Origin: Candidatus Rokuibacteriota bacterium | Lineage (GTDB): Bacteria > Methylomirabilota > Methylomirabilia > Rokubacteriales > CSP1-6 | DNA length: 18,638 nucleotides | NCBI GenBank assembly: GCA_003221435.1 | Contig: QHRS01000069.1 | Span: 1,066-19,703 of the forward strand | Direction: 5' to 3' | Shown: positions 1 through 7,452 of the stretch, one piece after another | Layout: each line of letters opens with the position of its first letter | Numbering within the stretch: the stretch's first letter is position 1 | Position numbers and translations under genes: made by a program | Notes under the pieces: generated by a model | What the model was told of the DNA's origin: nothing | Database searches by the model: none | The model's input: only the letters and a program-made list of their open reading frames with translations

Positions 1-1
1 C

Positions 2-733
2 TTATCGGTCAACCTCACGGAAGTGCTGGTCAAACGGCCGGGCTCGGCCCTCGACGAGCCGATAGCCGCGGTCGGCCTTGCGGGCCAGCTCCTGATTGTG
101 GGTCGCGATCAGGAACGCGACCCCGCGTTCGGCCTGCACGCGAAGGAAGAGATCGTAGATCACCTCGCTGGTCTTCGGGTCCAGGTTGCCCGTGGGCTCG
201 TCGGCGAGGATGAGCCGCGGTCGATTGACCAGCGCACGGGCGATCGCGACGCGCTGTTGCTCGCCGCCGGACAGCTCGCCCGGCCGGTGGCGGAGACGAT
301 CGCCCACGCCGACCGCGTTGAGGGCTTCGGCGGCGAGGCTCCGGGCCTCCCGAGCCGACTTCCGGACGAGCAGCGCTGGCAGCATGGCGTTCTCGAGGGC
401 CGTCATCTCGCCGAGCAGATTGTAGAACTGGAACACGAACCCGATCTCCTGCCGGCGGAACTTCGCGAGCCCCGCGTCGGAGCGGGCGAAGGGATCCTCG
501 CCGTCGAAGCGCACCCGGCCCCCCGTCGGACGGTCGAGGGTCCCGAGGATGTAGAGCAGCGTCGTCTTGCCGACGCCGGACGCGCCGACCAGCACCACCA
601 CTTCCCCCGCACGGAGCGACAGGTTCACGCCGCGCAGGACCCGTACGACCTCGGGCCCGGTGTGGTACTCCTTCTCCAGCTCCTCGGCGACGAGCAGCGG
701 GTGATCAGCCCGGCCCGGCTCCGGGCTATTCAT
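2..733 (-). CDS. lolD: Lipoprotein-releasing system ATP-binding protein LolD
   Basis: This is the cytoplasmic ATPase of the LolCDE-type transporter, which extracts mature lipoproteins from the inner membrane and hands them to the periplasmic carrier. The 243-residue product is normal length for LolD and has all ABC ATPase motifs in order: Walker A GASGVGKTT at 50-58, Q-loop Gln102, signature LSGGEQQ at 154-160, Walker B LILADEP at 174-180 and H-loop His212. The ATG at 733-731 overlaps the end of the permease gene by 8 nt, so translation is probably coupled. The TAA stop lies at 4-2, at the window edge. By sequence alone it could be a MacB-type ATPase, but the directly adjacent LolC/E permease supports LolD. 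Confidence 0.93.
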   Translation of the reverse strand: MNSPEPGRADHPLLVAEELEKEYHTGPEVVRVLRGVNLSLRAGEVVVLVGASGVGKTTLLYILGTLDRPTGGRVRFDGEDPFARSDAGLAKFRRQEIGFVFQFYNLLGEMTALENAMLPALLVRKSAREARSLAAEALNAVGVGDRLRHRPGELSGGEQQRVAIARALVNRPRLILADEPTGNLDPKTSEVIYDLFLRVQAERGVAFLIATHNQELARKADRGYRLVEGRARPFDQHFREVDR

Positions 734-1964
734 AGCGGAGCACGTCCGCGGGCGACAGGGCGCCCGCCCGGCGCGCGGGAAAGATCGTGGCGAGGAACGA
801 GATCGCGAGCGTCGCCGCGGTCACCAGGATGAAATCGGCGCCGGTCAGTTTCATCGGCAGGTAGTCGATCTGATACACGTCGCCGGCGAGCCGGATGATC
901 TTGTACGTGTTCTGTACCCACATGATGCCGAGGCCGGCCGCGCTGCCCGCGACGGTCCCGACGATCCCGATCGTCATCCCGACGCAGAAGAACACCGTCG
1001 TGATGCTCCGCGCGGGCGCGCCGATCGCCTTCAGGATCCCGATCTCCTTCCGCTTCTCGGCGACCAGGAGCACGAGGTGGCCGATGATCGCGAAGGCCGC
1101 GACCAAGACGATGATGGTCACGATCACGAACAGCGCGAGCTTCTCGAGCTGGAGCGCCGCGAACAGGTTCTTGTTCATGTCCATCCAGTCCCGCACCCAG
1201 TACGGCCAGCCGAGCCGGCCGGCGATCGCCCGGCCGATCTGCCGTGCCGCGAACGGATCCTGGAGCTTCACCTCGACGCCGGTCACGCGGTCGCCCAGCC
1301 CCGCGAACTCCTGCGCTGCCGGCAGCGACACGTACGCGGTCGTCGAATCGTACTCGTACATGCCGATCTCGATCGTCCCGACGACCCGGTAGCGCCGCAT
1401 CTTCGGCACCATGCCGACCGCGGTCATCGCGCCCTGCGGCGAGATCAGCGTGACCGCGTCGCCGGGCACGACGCCGAGGTTCCGCGCCAGCTCGCGACCG
1501 AGCAGGATGCCGGCCTCGCCGCGCTCGAGCGGCGCGAGGTCCCCTGCGCGGAGCTGCGACCGGATGTCGGCCGCCATCCCGGCGGCGTTGAAGTCCACGC
1601 CGCGCAACAGGCCGCCCTGAGCGGCGCCCCCCGGAGCCGTGAAGAGCGACTGCTGGAGCACGAACGGCGTGACGGCCTTGACACCGGCCATGCCGCGCAC
1701 GCGCGCCGCCAGCGCGCCCGCGTCGGCGACACCCTTGCCGGTTGTATCGAAGATCAGGATGTGGGGGTTCGCCGCGATGATCTTGTCGCGGATCCCGTCC
1801 TGAAACCCCGTCATGACCGCCAGCACGACGATCAGGGCCGCGACGCCGAGGAAGACGCCGCCGATGCCGATCCAGACGAACAGGGAGAGATTCATGCGCT
1901 GCCCGTGCGCGCGCAGGTACCGTAGGCCCAGGAAGAGTTCGAAGGGCAGGCCCTTCGCCGTCAT
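726..1964 (-). CDS. lolC: Lipoprotein-releasing ABC transporter permease, LolC/LolE family
   Basis: This is the inner-membrane permease of the lipoprotein release transporter. The 412-residue protein has the MacB/FtsX layout: a short cytoplasmic N-terminus (FLGLRYLRAHGQR), a first membrane helix at about 27-51, a large periplasmic domain to about 270, then three C-terminal helices (about 275-298, 318-345, 372-395). It ends in the typical ARRAGALSPADVLRYE tail. The start chosen is the ATG at 1964-1962, which forms an ATGA overlap with the lysS stop. The frame stays open far upstream, but that stretch is antisense-like translation of lysS. Only one permease gene is visible, so whether LolC and LolE are separate or one homodimeric protein cannot be told. 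lolD follows with an 8-nt overlap. Confidence 0.92.
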   Translation of the reverse strand: MTAKGLPFELFLGLRYLRAHGQRMNLSLFVWIGIGGVFLGVAALIVVLAVMTGFQDGIRDKIIAANPHILIFDTTGKGVADAGALAARVRGMAGVKAVTPFVLQQSLFTAPGGAAQGGLLRGVDFNAAGMAADIRSQLRAGDLAPLERGEAGILLGRELARNLGVVPGDAVTLISPQGAMTAVGMVPKMRRYRVVGTIEIGMYEYDSTTAYVSLPAAQEFAGLGDRVTGVEVKLQDPFAARQIGRAIAGRLGWPYWVRDWMDMNKNLFAALQLEKLALFVIVTIIVLVAAFAIIGHLVLLVAEKRKEIGILKAIGAPARSITTVFFCVGMTIGIVGTVAGSAAGLGIMWVQNTYKIIRLAGDVYQIDYLPMKLTGADFILVTAATLAISFLATIFPARRAGALSPADVLRYE

Positions 1965-3466
1965 TCGTCCTCCTGCTGCGTCCCGGTCTCCGGCCGGAGG
2001 TGCGGGAACAGGATCACCTCCCGGATCGACGGCTGATCCGTGAAGAGCATGACCAGCCGGTCGATGCCGATCCCTTCTCCCGCGGCCGGCGGCATCCCGT
2101 ACTCGAGCGCGCGGATGAAGTCCTCGTCGAACCGATGGGCCTCTTCGTCCCCCCGCTCGCGCAGCGCGGCCTGCTGGATGAACCGTTCGCGCTGCTCGAT
2201 GGGATCGTTCAACTCGGTGTAGGCGTTCGCGATCTCGGACCGGGCGATGAACAGCTCGAACCGGTCGCAGAGCCGCGGATCGTCCCGCTTCTTCTTGGAC
2301 AGGGGCGACAGCTCGAGCGGGAAGTCGATGACGAACGTCGGCTGAACGAGCGTCGGCTCCACGAGCGACTCGAACAGCTCCTTCCAGGCCCGCGAGCACT
2401 CCGACTTCGCCGGGATGAGGACGGCGCGGGCGGCGCCGAGCTGGCGGAGCCGCTCGACGGGCGTGTCGGGCGACACGTCGGCGCCGAGCGCGCGCGAGAG
2501 CGCCTCGAAGAACGGCAGGCGCGGCCACGGCGGCGTGAAGTCGAGCTCCTGCTTCTGGTACGTGACCCGCGTCGCGCCGCGCAGCGTCTGCGCGAGATGG
2601 ATCAGCAGCGCTTCGGTCAGCTCCATCAGGTCGCCGTGGTCCGCGTACGCCTGGTAGAACTCCAGCATCGTGAATTCCGGGTTGTGCCGCGTCGACACGC
2701 CCTCGTTCCGGAAGTTCCGATTGATCTCGTAGACACGGTCGTACCCGCCGACGACGAGCCGCTTGAGGTACAGCTCGGGCGCGATCCGCAAGTACAGGTC
2801 AATGCCGAGGGCGTTGTGGTGGGTCACGAAGGGCCGGGCCGCAGCGCCGCCGGGAATCGGCTGCATCATCGGCGTCTCGACCTCGAGAAAGCCACGCGCG
2901 TCGAGGAACTCCCGGATCGCCTTGATGAGCCGGCTCCGCAAGACGAAGATCTCGCGCGTGCCGGGATTGACGATGAGGTCGACGTAGCGGCGCCGGTACC
3001 GCGCCTCGACGTCCTTGAGCCCGTGCCACTTCTCGGGCAACGGGCGCAGCGACTTTCCGAGGAACGTGAACCCCTTGACCGCAATCGTCAGCTCGTCCGT
3101 CCGCGTGCGGAACATGTCGCCGGTCACGCCGACGTAGTCGCCGATGTCGCAGTCCGTGAAGTGCTCGTATTCGGCGCCGAGCTGATCGGCCCGCGCGTAG
3201 AGCTGGATCCGGCCGGTATAGTCCATGAGGTGCGCGAAGCACGTCCTGCCGTGGCGGCGCATGGCCACGACCCGCCCGGCCACGGCGACCGGCCCGAAAC
3301 CCTTCAACTCGTCTTCGCCCGCCGACCCGAGGCGGGCCGCGAGCTGGCCGGCCCAGTGCGTGACCGGATACCGCGTGCCGAACGGGTCCACGCCCCGAGC
3401 GCGCAGCGACGCCATCATCTCGTGCCGGCGGCGGATCAGCTCGTTGCCGGGCTTCGGGTCGCTCAT
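1961..3466 (-). CDS. lysS: Lysyl-tRNA synthetase, class II
   Basis: This enzyme charges tRNA(Lys) with lysine in the cytoplasm. The 501-residue length is standard for bacterial class II LysRS. An N-terminal OB-fold anticodon-binding domain (about 60-170, including VAVAGRVVAMRRHGRTCF) precedes the catalytic core. Motif 1 is FLEVETPMMQPIPGGAAARP, motif 2 is RNFRNEGVSTRHNPEFTMLE (about 255-275), and motif 3 is GEGIGIDRLVMLF from 463. The ATG at 3466-3464 is chosen because the protein then begins MSDPKPGNELIRRR, as expected for the family. The frame remains open upstream to a GTG at 3562, but that part only translates an intergenic repeat. A GAAGG ribosome binding sequence at 3474-3470 touches the base of a strong hairpin. 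The stop overlaps the lolC/E start by 4 nt. Confidence 0.96.
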   Translation of the reverse strand: MSDPKPGNELIRRRHEMMASLRARGVDPFGTRYPVTHWAGQLAARLGSAGEDELKGFGPVAVAGRVVAMRRHGRTCFAHLMDYTGRIQLYARADQLGAEYEHFTDCDIGDYVGVTGDMFRTRTDELTIAVKGFTFLGKSLRPLPEKWHGLKDVEARYRRRYVDLIVNPGTREIFVLRSRLIKAIREFLDARGFLEVETPMMQPIPGGAAARPFVTHHNALGIDLYLRIAPELYLKRLVVGGYDRVYEINRNFRNEGVSTRHNPEFTMLEFYQAYADHGDLMELTEALLIHLAQTLRGATRVTYQKQELDFTPPWPRLPFFEALSRALGADVSPDTPVERLRQLGAARAVLIPAKSECSRAWKELFESLVEPTLVQPTFVIDFPLELSPLSKKKRDDPRLCDRFELFIARSEIANAYTELNDPIEQRERFIQQAALRERGDEEAHRFDEDFIRALEYGMPPAAGEGIGIDRLVMLFTDQPSIREVILFPHLRPETGTQQEDE

Positions 3467-3470
3467 CCGC

Positions 3471-3552
3471 CTTCGGAGGGGGGCGCCGCCCCCCTTCCGA
3501 ACCTCCCCCCATCGCATGGCGCCGGCGAAGCCGGCGCTCGAAGCGCCATGCG
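3471..3552. repeat. GC-rich palindromic intergenic element, copy A
   Basis: This noncoding element lies next to the lysS start. On the plus strand a 12-bp stem with a 3-nt loop and one bulged base spans 3473-3500 (core GGGGGGC, loop GCC, GCCCCCC). A spacer ACCTCCCCCC follows, then a perfect 8-bp hairpin GCGCCGGC-GAA-GCCGGCGC at 3519-3537. An alternative 10-bp pairing joins CGCATGGCGC (3513-3522) with GCGCCATGCG (3543-3552). Positions 3471-3537 are the reverse complement, with few differences, of copy B. The layout resembles REP/BIME-type extragenic palindromes; whether the family is dispersed in this genome cannot be seen here. Confidence 0.8.
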
Positions 3553-3632
3553 CCTGACCCACACCGCAACCCCGGACACAGGGTGACTCACTGGACTACC
3601 CTCCGCTCGCAACTGTCGACGCACCGTTCGGA
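3553..3632. other. Spacer between the two inverted hairpin elements
   Basis: This 80-nt stretch separates the inverted repeat copies in the prfB-lysS gap. I see no gene, tRNA or convincing promoter in it on either strand. It would form the loop if the two copies paired with each other. Confidence 0.6.
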
Positions 3633-3695
3633 CGCCGGCTTTGCCGGCGCCATCTCGGGGGGAGGTTCGGAGGGGGGCGGCGCCCCCGTCCGAGG
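3633..3695. repeat. GC-rich palindromic intergenic element, copy B (inverted relative to copy A)
   Basis: On the plus strand a 7-bp hairpin CGCCGGC-TTT-GCCGGCG (3633-3649) is followed by CCATCTC, then GGGGGGAGGTTCGG, then a second hairpin at 3667-3693 with core GGGGGC-GGC-GCCCCC and one mismatch. It is the inverted counterpart of copy A, including the GGGGGGAGGTTCGG linker. It ends 4 nt from the prfB stop codon, so in prfB transcripts it folds immediately after the coding region. It could act as a 3' stabilising structure or weak terminator. No U-run follows, so a classical intrinsic terminator is unlikely. Confidence 0.8.
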
Positions 3696-3699
3696 AAAC

Positions 3700-4804
3700 T
3701 CACGCCGCGCGGCCCTGGGCCCACAGGAGGTATGTCTTGATGAAGGGCTCGAGGTCTCCATCGATCACGGCCTCCACGTTGCCGACCTCGAGGCCGGTGC
3801 GATGGTCCTTGATGAGCTGGTAGGGATGGAACGTGTAGGACCGGATCTGGCTCCCGAACGCGATCTCCTTCTTCTCACCGGCGAGCTCGCTCAGCGCCGC
3901 CCGCTGTTTCCTCTCGGCCAGCTCGAACAGCCGAGCCCTCAGGATCCGCATCGCGGTGTCGCGGTTGCGGAGCTGGGAGCGTTCGTTCTGGCACTGCACC
4001 ACGATCCCGGTCGGCAGGTGCGTGATGCGCACGGCCGAGTCGGCGGTGTTGACCCCCTGGCCCCCTGGGCCCGACGCGCGGAACACATCGACGCGGATCT
4101 CGTCGTCGCGGACGATGACTTCGACGTCCTCGACCTCGGGGATGACCGAGACCGACGCGAAGCTCGTGTGGCGCCGCTTCTGCGCGTCGAAGGGAGAGAT
4201 CCGGACGAGCCGGTGTACACCGATCTCGCCCCTCAGGTAGCCGTACGCGTACTCGCCCTTGATGGTGATCGTGGCCGACTTGATGCCCGCTTCTTCGCCG
4301 GGCTGCAGGTCCACGACCTCGGCCTTGAAGCCCCCGCGCTCGCACCACCGCAGGTACATGCGCATCAAGATCTGCGCCCAGTCCTGCGACTCGGTGCCCC
4401 CGGCGCCGGGATGGATCGATACGATCGCGTCCTTCACGTCGTGGGGTCCGCCGAGCATGATCTTCAGCTCGAAGTCGTCGAGCGCGCGACGGGCGCGGGC
4501 GACGCCCTCCTCGATCTCCGGCGTGACGCTCTCGTCGCCGGTTTCGGCCGCCAGCTCCAAGAGGACGCCGAGATCCTGGGCGTGCGTCAGGAGCTCGCGG
4601 AACTGCGCGACCGTCCGCGAGAGCTCCGACCGCTCACGGACGAGGTCCTGCGCGCGCCGGCTGTCGTCCCAGAAGGCCGGCGTCCCCATCTCGGCCTCGA
4701 TGACGCGGAGGCGCTCCTCCTTGGCTTCGAGGTCAAAGGTGCCTCCGGAGGCCGTCGAGCCGACGATCGATCTCGGCGACGTCGCGCTTGAGCTCACTCA
4801 GCAT
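3700..4804 (-). CDS. prfB: Peptide chain release factor 2 (with programmed +1 frameshift)
   Basis: RF2 recognises UGA and UAA stop codons and triggers peptide release. The gene is in two frames. The first 23 codons run from the ATG at 4804-4802 (MLSELKRDVAEIDRRLDGLR...) to an in-frame TGA at 4735-4733. A +1 shift on the CTT codon continues as DLEAKEERLRVIEAEM to the TGA at 3702-3700. The joined product is 367 residues, the normal RF2 length. The stop-codon recognition tripeptide SPF lies at 203-205, and SPF rather than PxT marks RF2, not RF1. The catalytic GGQ is at 247-249. The start overlaps the lnt end by 11 nt, indicating coupling. A 233-nt repeat-bearing gap follows before lysS, in the common prfB-lysS order. 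Confidence 0.96.
4733..4748 (-). promoter_or_regulatory. prfB: RF2 programmed frameshift site
   Basis: On the minus strand the site reads CGG AGG CAC CTT TGA C. It has an internal Shine-Dalgarno-like CGGAGG, a 3-nt spacer, the slippery CTT and the in-frame stop TGA followed by C. This matches the classical prfB signal (AGG GGG TAT CTT TGA C in E. coli). In the known mechanism, low RF2 slows termination at TGA and favours the +1 shift, so RF2 controls its own level. Both flanking frames fit this exactly. Confidence 0.96.
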
Positions 4805-6320
4805 GGCGATGCCCCGGCGCGAACAGCGCGCCCGATGCCGCGATGCACGCCCAGACGAACCAGTCGCCGAGCCGGGTGTACAGGGTGACACCCCCGCGGA
4901 GCGGCAGCGCGTCCGCCAGGATGCCGCGCTCGAACAGGGCGGCCTCGCGGACGATCCGGCCCGTCGGCGCGATGAACGCCGACACGCCCGTGTTCGCCGC
5001 TCGCGCGATCGCCACGCGGTGCTCGACGGCGCGGAGCGGGTACATCGCGAGGTGCTGCCACGGGCCGCTCGTGCGACCGAACCACGCGTCGTTGGTCATG
5101 TTCACCATGAAGAGCGCGCCACCTCGAACGAACGCTCGGACCAGCTCGGGGAAGATTCCCTCGTAACAGATGATGACCCCGAACGGGGCTGGCGGGCCCG
5201 GGAAGACGACGGGGCCGGGGCCCGGCTCGAGGTCCGCGATGAATTCGGCCCAACCCCGGACAAAGCCGATCAGCCTCGACAACGGAACGTATTCCCCAAA
5301 CGGGACGAGATGCATCTTATCATAGCGGCCGACAATTCCCCGCCCCGCGAGCAAAAAGGCGCTGTTGTAATAGCGGACCGGCCCGCTGTCCGAGACGTCG
5401 ATCGAGCCGACCACGATCGCGGCCCCGCTCGCGGTCGAGATGTCCCCGAGGACGCGCTGGAGCTTCGCGTCGCGCCGGAAGACGGTCGGCGAGGCGGTTT
5501 CCGGCCAAACGATAAGGGAGGGGCGCTCTCTCGCGGCCCGGCGGGTCAGCTCGAGATAGGTCGCGAGCGTCGTGGTCTGGTGCGCCGGGTCCCACTTCAG
5601 CGCCTGCTCGATCGAGGGCTGCAGGACCACGAGCGACTGTCGGGCCGGCGGCGGCGGCGCGCCGAGGCGCGCCTCGCCGAAGATCAGGACGGCGGCGAGC
5701 AGGGAGCCGGTCGCGACGACGCCCGCCAGCGCCCGGCGCCGCGGGAGCACGAGCATCCCGGCGATCGCCGCGTTCACCGCGACGACGACGAACGACACTC
5801 CGTAGACTCCCGTCAGCTCCGCGACCTGGATCACCGGCAGCACCGAATACTGCGAGTAGCCGATCAGCCCCCACGGAAATCCACCCATGAGCCAGCCGCG
5901 CACCCACTCGCCCGCCACCCACAGCGCGGGCGCCGCGGCGAGCGCCCAGCCCTGTCCCCTGCGCCGGGCGAGCCATGCCATGCCCAGCGACACGAGCCCG
6001 AAATAGAGGCCGCAATACGCCGCGAGTGCCGCGATCGGCAGCCAGGTCAGCGGCCAGGGAATGGCGCTGTAGAGCCGGAACGTGCAGTCGAGCCACCGCA
6101 GGAGTCCGAGGAAGAACACGGTTCCGCCGAGCCACGCCCACCCGAGCGCGGCCCGCGGTGGCCACTGAACGGCCGCGGCGAACATCGGGACGAGCGCCAC
6201 CCAGGCGAGCGCGTGAAGGTCGACACGGGGAAACGCGAGCGTCAGCGCCCCGCCGCCGACGACGAGCGCGGTTGCGATGCCCCATCGAGCACCGGGCCGC
6301 GATCCCGGGTCAGGTTCCAT
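4794..6320 (-). CDS. lnt: Apolipoprotein N-acyltransferase
   Basis: Lnt adds the third acyl chain to the N-terminal cysteine of inner-membrane lipoproteins, the last maturation step before Lol-dependent export. The 508-residue protein has several N-terminal membrane helices (about 12-210), then a periplasmic nitrilase-fold domain (about 227-465) and a final C-terminal helix (about 487-502). The nitrilase triad is visible as Glu274 (VWPETASP), Lys335 (YDKMHLVPFGEYVP) and Cys385 (ICYEGIFPE). The ATG at 6320-6318 overlaps the metallophosphoesterase end by 11 nt, and the stop overlaps prfB by 11 nt. lolC/E and lolD, which act on its products, are encoded a few kilobases downstream in the same direction. 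Confidence 0.95.
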   Translation of the reverse strand: MEPDPGSRPGARWGIATALVVGGGALTLAFPRVDLHALAWVALVPMFAAAVQWPPRAALGWAWLGGTVFFLGLLRWLDCTFRLYSAIPWPLTWLPIAALAAYCGLYFGLVSLGMAWLARRRGQGWALAAAPALWVAGEWVRGWLMGGFPWGLIGYSQYSVLPVIQVAELTGVYGVSFVVVAVNAAIAGMLVLPRRRALAGVVATGSLLAAVLIFGEARLGAPPPPARQSLVVLQPSIEQALKWDPAHQTTTLATYLELTRRAARERPSLIVWPETASPTVFRRDAKLQRVLGDISTASGAAIVVGSIDVSDSGPVRYYNSAFLLAGRGIVGRYDKMHLVPFGEYVPLSRLIGFVRGWAEFIADLEPGPGPVVFPGPPAPFGVIICYEGIFPELVRAFVRGGALFMVNMTNDAWFGRTSGPWQHLAMYPLRAVEHRVAIARAANTGVSAFIAPTGRIVREAALFERGILADALPLRGGVTLYTRLGDWFVWACIAASGALFAPGHRHAE

Positions 6321-7035
6321 TCTCGAGCCGATCGGCCAGGAGCCTCGGCAGCCCGGCTGCGATGATCTTGCGCCGGGCCTCGGCCACGTCGTAGGTGACG
6401 CGGCGAATCGTGATCCGACGCGCGGTGCGATCCCAGATCGCGTAACACGCGCGCGGATCGCGATCGCGCGGCTGGCCGACGCTGCCCACGTTCACGAGGT
6501 AGCGCCGGCCGCTTTCGAGCGCGATGTCGAACGCGCCGGATCCCCAGACGGGCCCCGTGGCGCCGAGCGACCAGTACGCCGGCCGGTGGGAATGCCCGAT
6601 GAAGCAGAGCCGCGTGTCGAACGCCGAGAACGCGTCGAAGCCCTCTTCGGCCGTGATCAGGTACTCCCACTCGTCCGGACGCGACGGGCTCGCATGGACC
6701 AGCGTCGCCTCGGCCACCAACGCCGTGAGCGCTAACGACCCGAGGTATGCGCGGTGGTCCACGTCGAGCTGCTCGGCCGTCCACGCGGCGGCCGCCCGCG
6801 CGTACGAGTTGAACCACCCGAGCGCCAGCTTCCCGGTCACGCCGTACTCGTGGTTGCCGGCGACCAGGGCGACCGCGCGCTCCGCGAGCAGCTCGATGCA
6901 CGGGATCGGATCGGCGCCGTAGCCGACGAGGTCGCCCAGGCAAACGGCACCATCGACCTCACCACGGCAGTCGGCCAGCACCGCGCGCAACGCCTCGAGG
7001 TTGGCGTGAATATCGGAGAGGACCGCGTACCGCAT
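6310..7035 (-). CDS. Metallophosphoesterase, YfcE/MJ0936-like
   Basis: This is a 241-residue calcineurin-like phosphoesterase, probably cytoplasmic because no signal peptide is seen. The two-metal site is complete: Asp8 and His10 (SDIHAN), Asp35 (LGDLVGYG), Asn61 and His62 (GNHEYG), His114 (LVHASP), and His148 and His150 (GHSHRP). The family includes phosphodiesterases and phosphatases with varied substrates, so the substrate here is unknown. The ATG follows the nusB TGA with no gap, and the end overlaps lnt by 11 nt, so it belongs to the same transcription unit. It could supply the unassigned dephosphorylation of the riboflavin intermediate, but most known enzymes for that step are HAD-type, so this is speculation. 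Confidence 0.88.
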   Translation of the reverse strand: MRYAVLSDIHANLEALRAVLADCRGEVDGAVCLGDLVGYGADPIPCIELLAERAVALVAGNHEYGVTGKLALGWFNSYARAAAAWTAEQLDVDHRAYLGSLALTALVAEATLVHASPSRPDEWEYLITAEEGFDAFSAFDTRLCFIGHSHRPAYWSLGATGPVWGSGAFDIALESGRRYLVNVGSVGQPRDRDPRACYAIWDRTARRITIRRVTYDVAEARRKIIAAGLPRLLADRLENGT

Positions 7036-7452
7036 TCAGGAGCCTGGACGGAGCTCCTTGCGAATCCGATCGAGGACGCCGTTGATGAACCGGCTCGATT
7101 CCTGGGTGCTGAACTTCTTGGCCACTTCGAGCGCCTCGTTGATCGCGACCTTCGGCGGGACGTCGTTCTCCCAGAGCAGCTCGAAGATGCCCTGACGGAG
7201 GATGTTCCGGTCCACGACCGCCATGCGCTCGAGGCTCCAGTGCTCCGTGAACTGCCCGATCATCTCGTCGATCTTGTACTGGTGCTCCCGGGTGCCGCGG
7301 ACGATCTCCTCGGTGAACGTGCGGACCTCCTCATCGGCGGGATGCCGGGCCCAGAAGTCGCCGAAGCGGGGCTCCGCCTGCGAGTCACCGTGGAGGTCGA
7401 GCTCGTAGAGGCACTGCAGCGCCAGCTCGCGCGATCTACGGCGTTTTCCCAC
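7036..7452 (-). CDS. nusB: Transcription antitermination factor NusB
   Basis: NusB pairs with NusE (S10) on boxA RNA and supports antitermination, chiefly of rRNA operons. The 138-residue all-helical protein has the family signatures RRRSRELALQCLYELDL at the N-terminus and ERMAVVDRNILRQGIFELL, PPKVAINEALEVAKKF and SRFINGVLDRI further on. The start is a GTG at 7452-7450 lying 17 nt inside ribH. The ribH-nusB order is widespread in bacteria. The TGA stop abuts the ATG of the metallophosphoesterase. Confidence 0.95.
   Translation of the reverse strand: MGKRRRSRELALQCLYELDLHGDSQAEPRFGDFWARHPADEEVRTFTEEIVRGTREHQYKIDEMIGQFTEHWSLERMAVVDRNILRQGIFELLWENDVPPKVAINEALEVAKKFSTQESSRFINGVLDRIRKELRPGS

Noticed and set aside
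1965..2528. Upstream extension of the lolC/E reading frame to about 2528
   Set aside because: It would overlap the C-terminal catalytic part of lysS, has Arg/Ala-rich low-complexity translation, and the ATG at 1964 with an ATGA overlap gives the normal LolC/E N-terminus.
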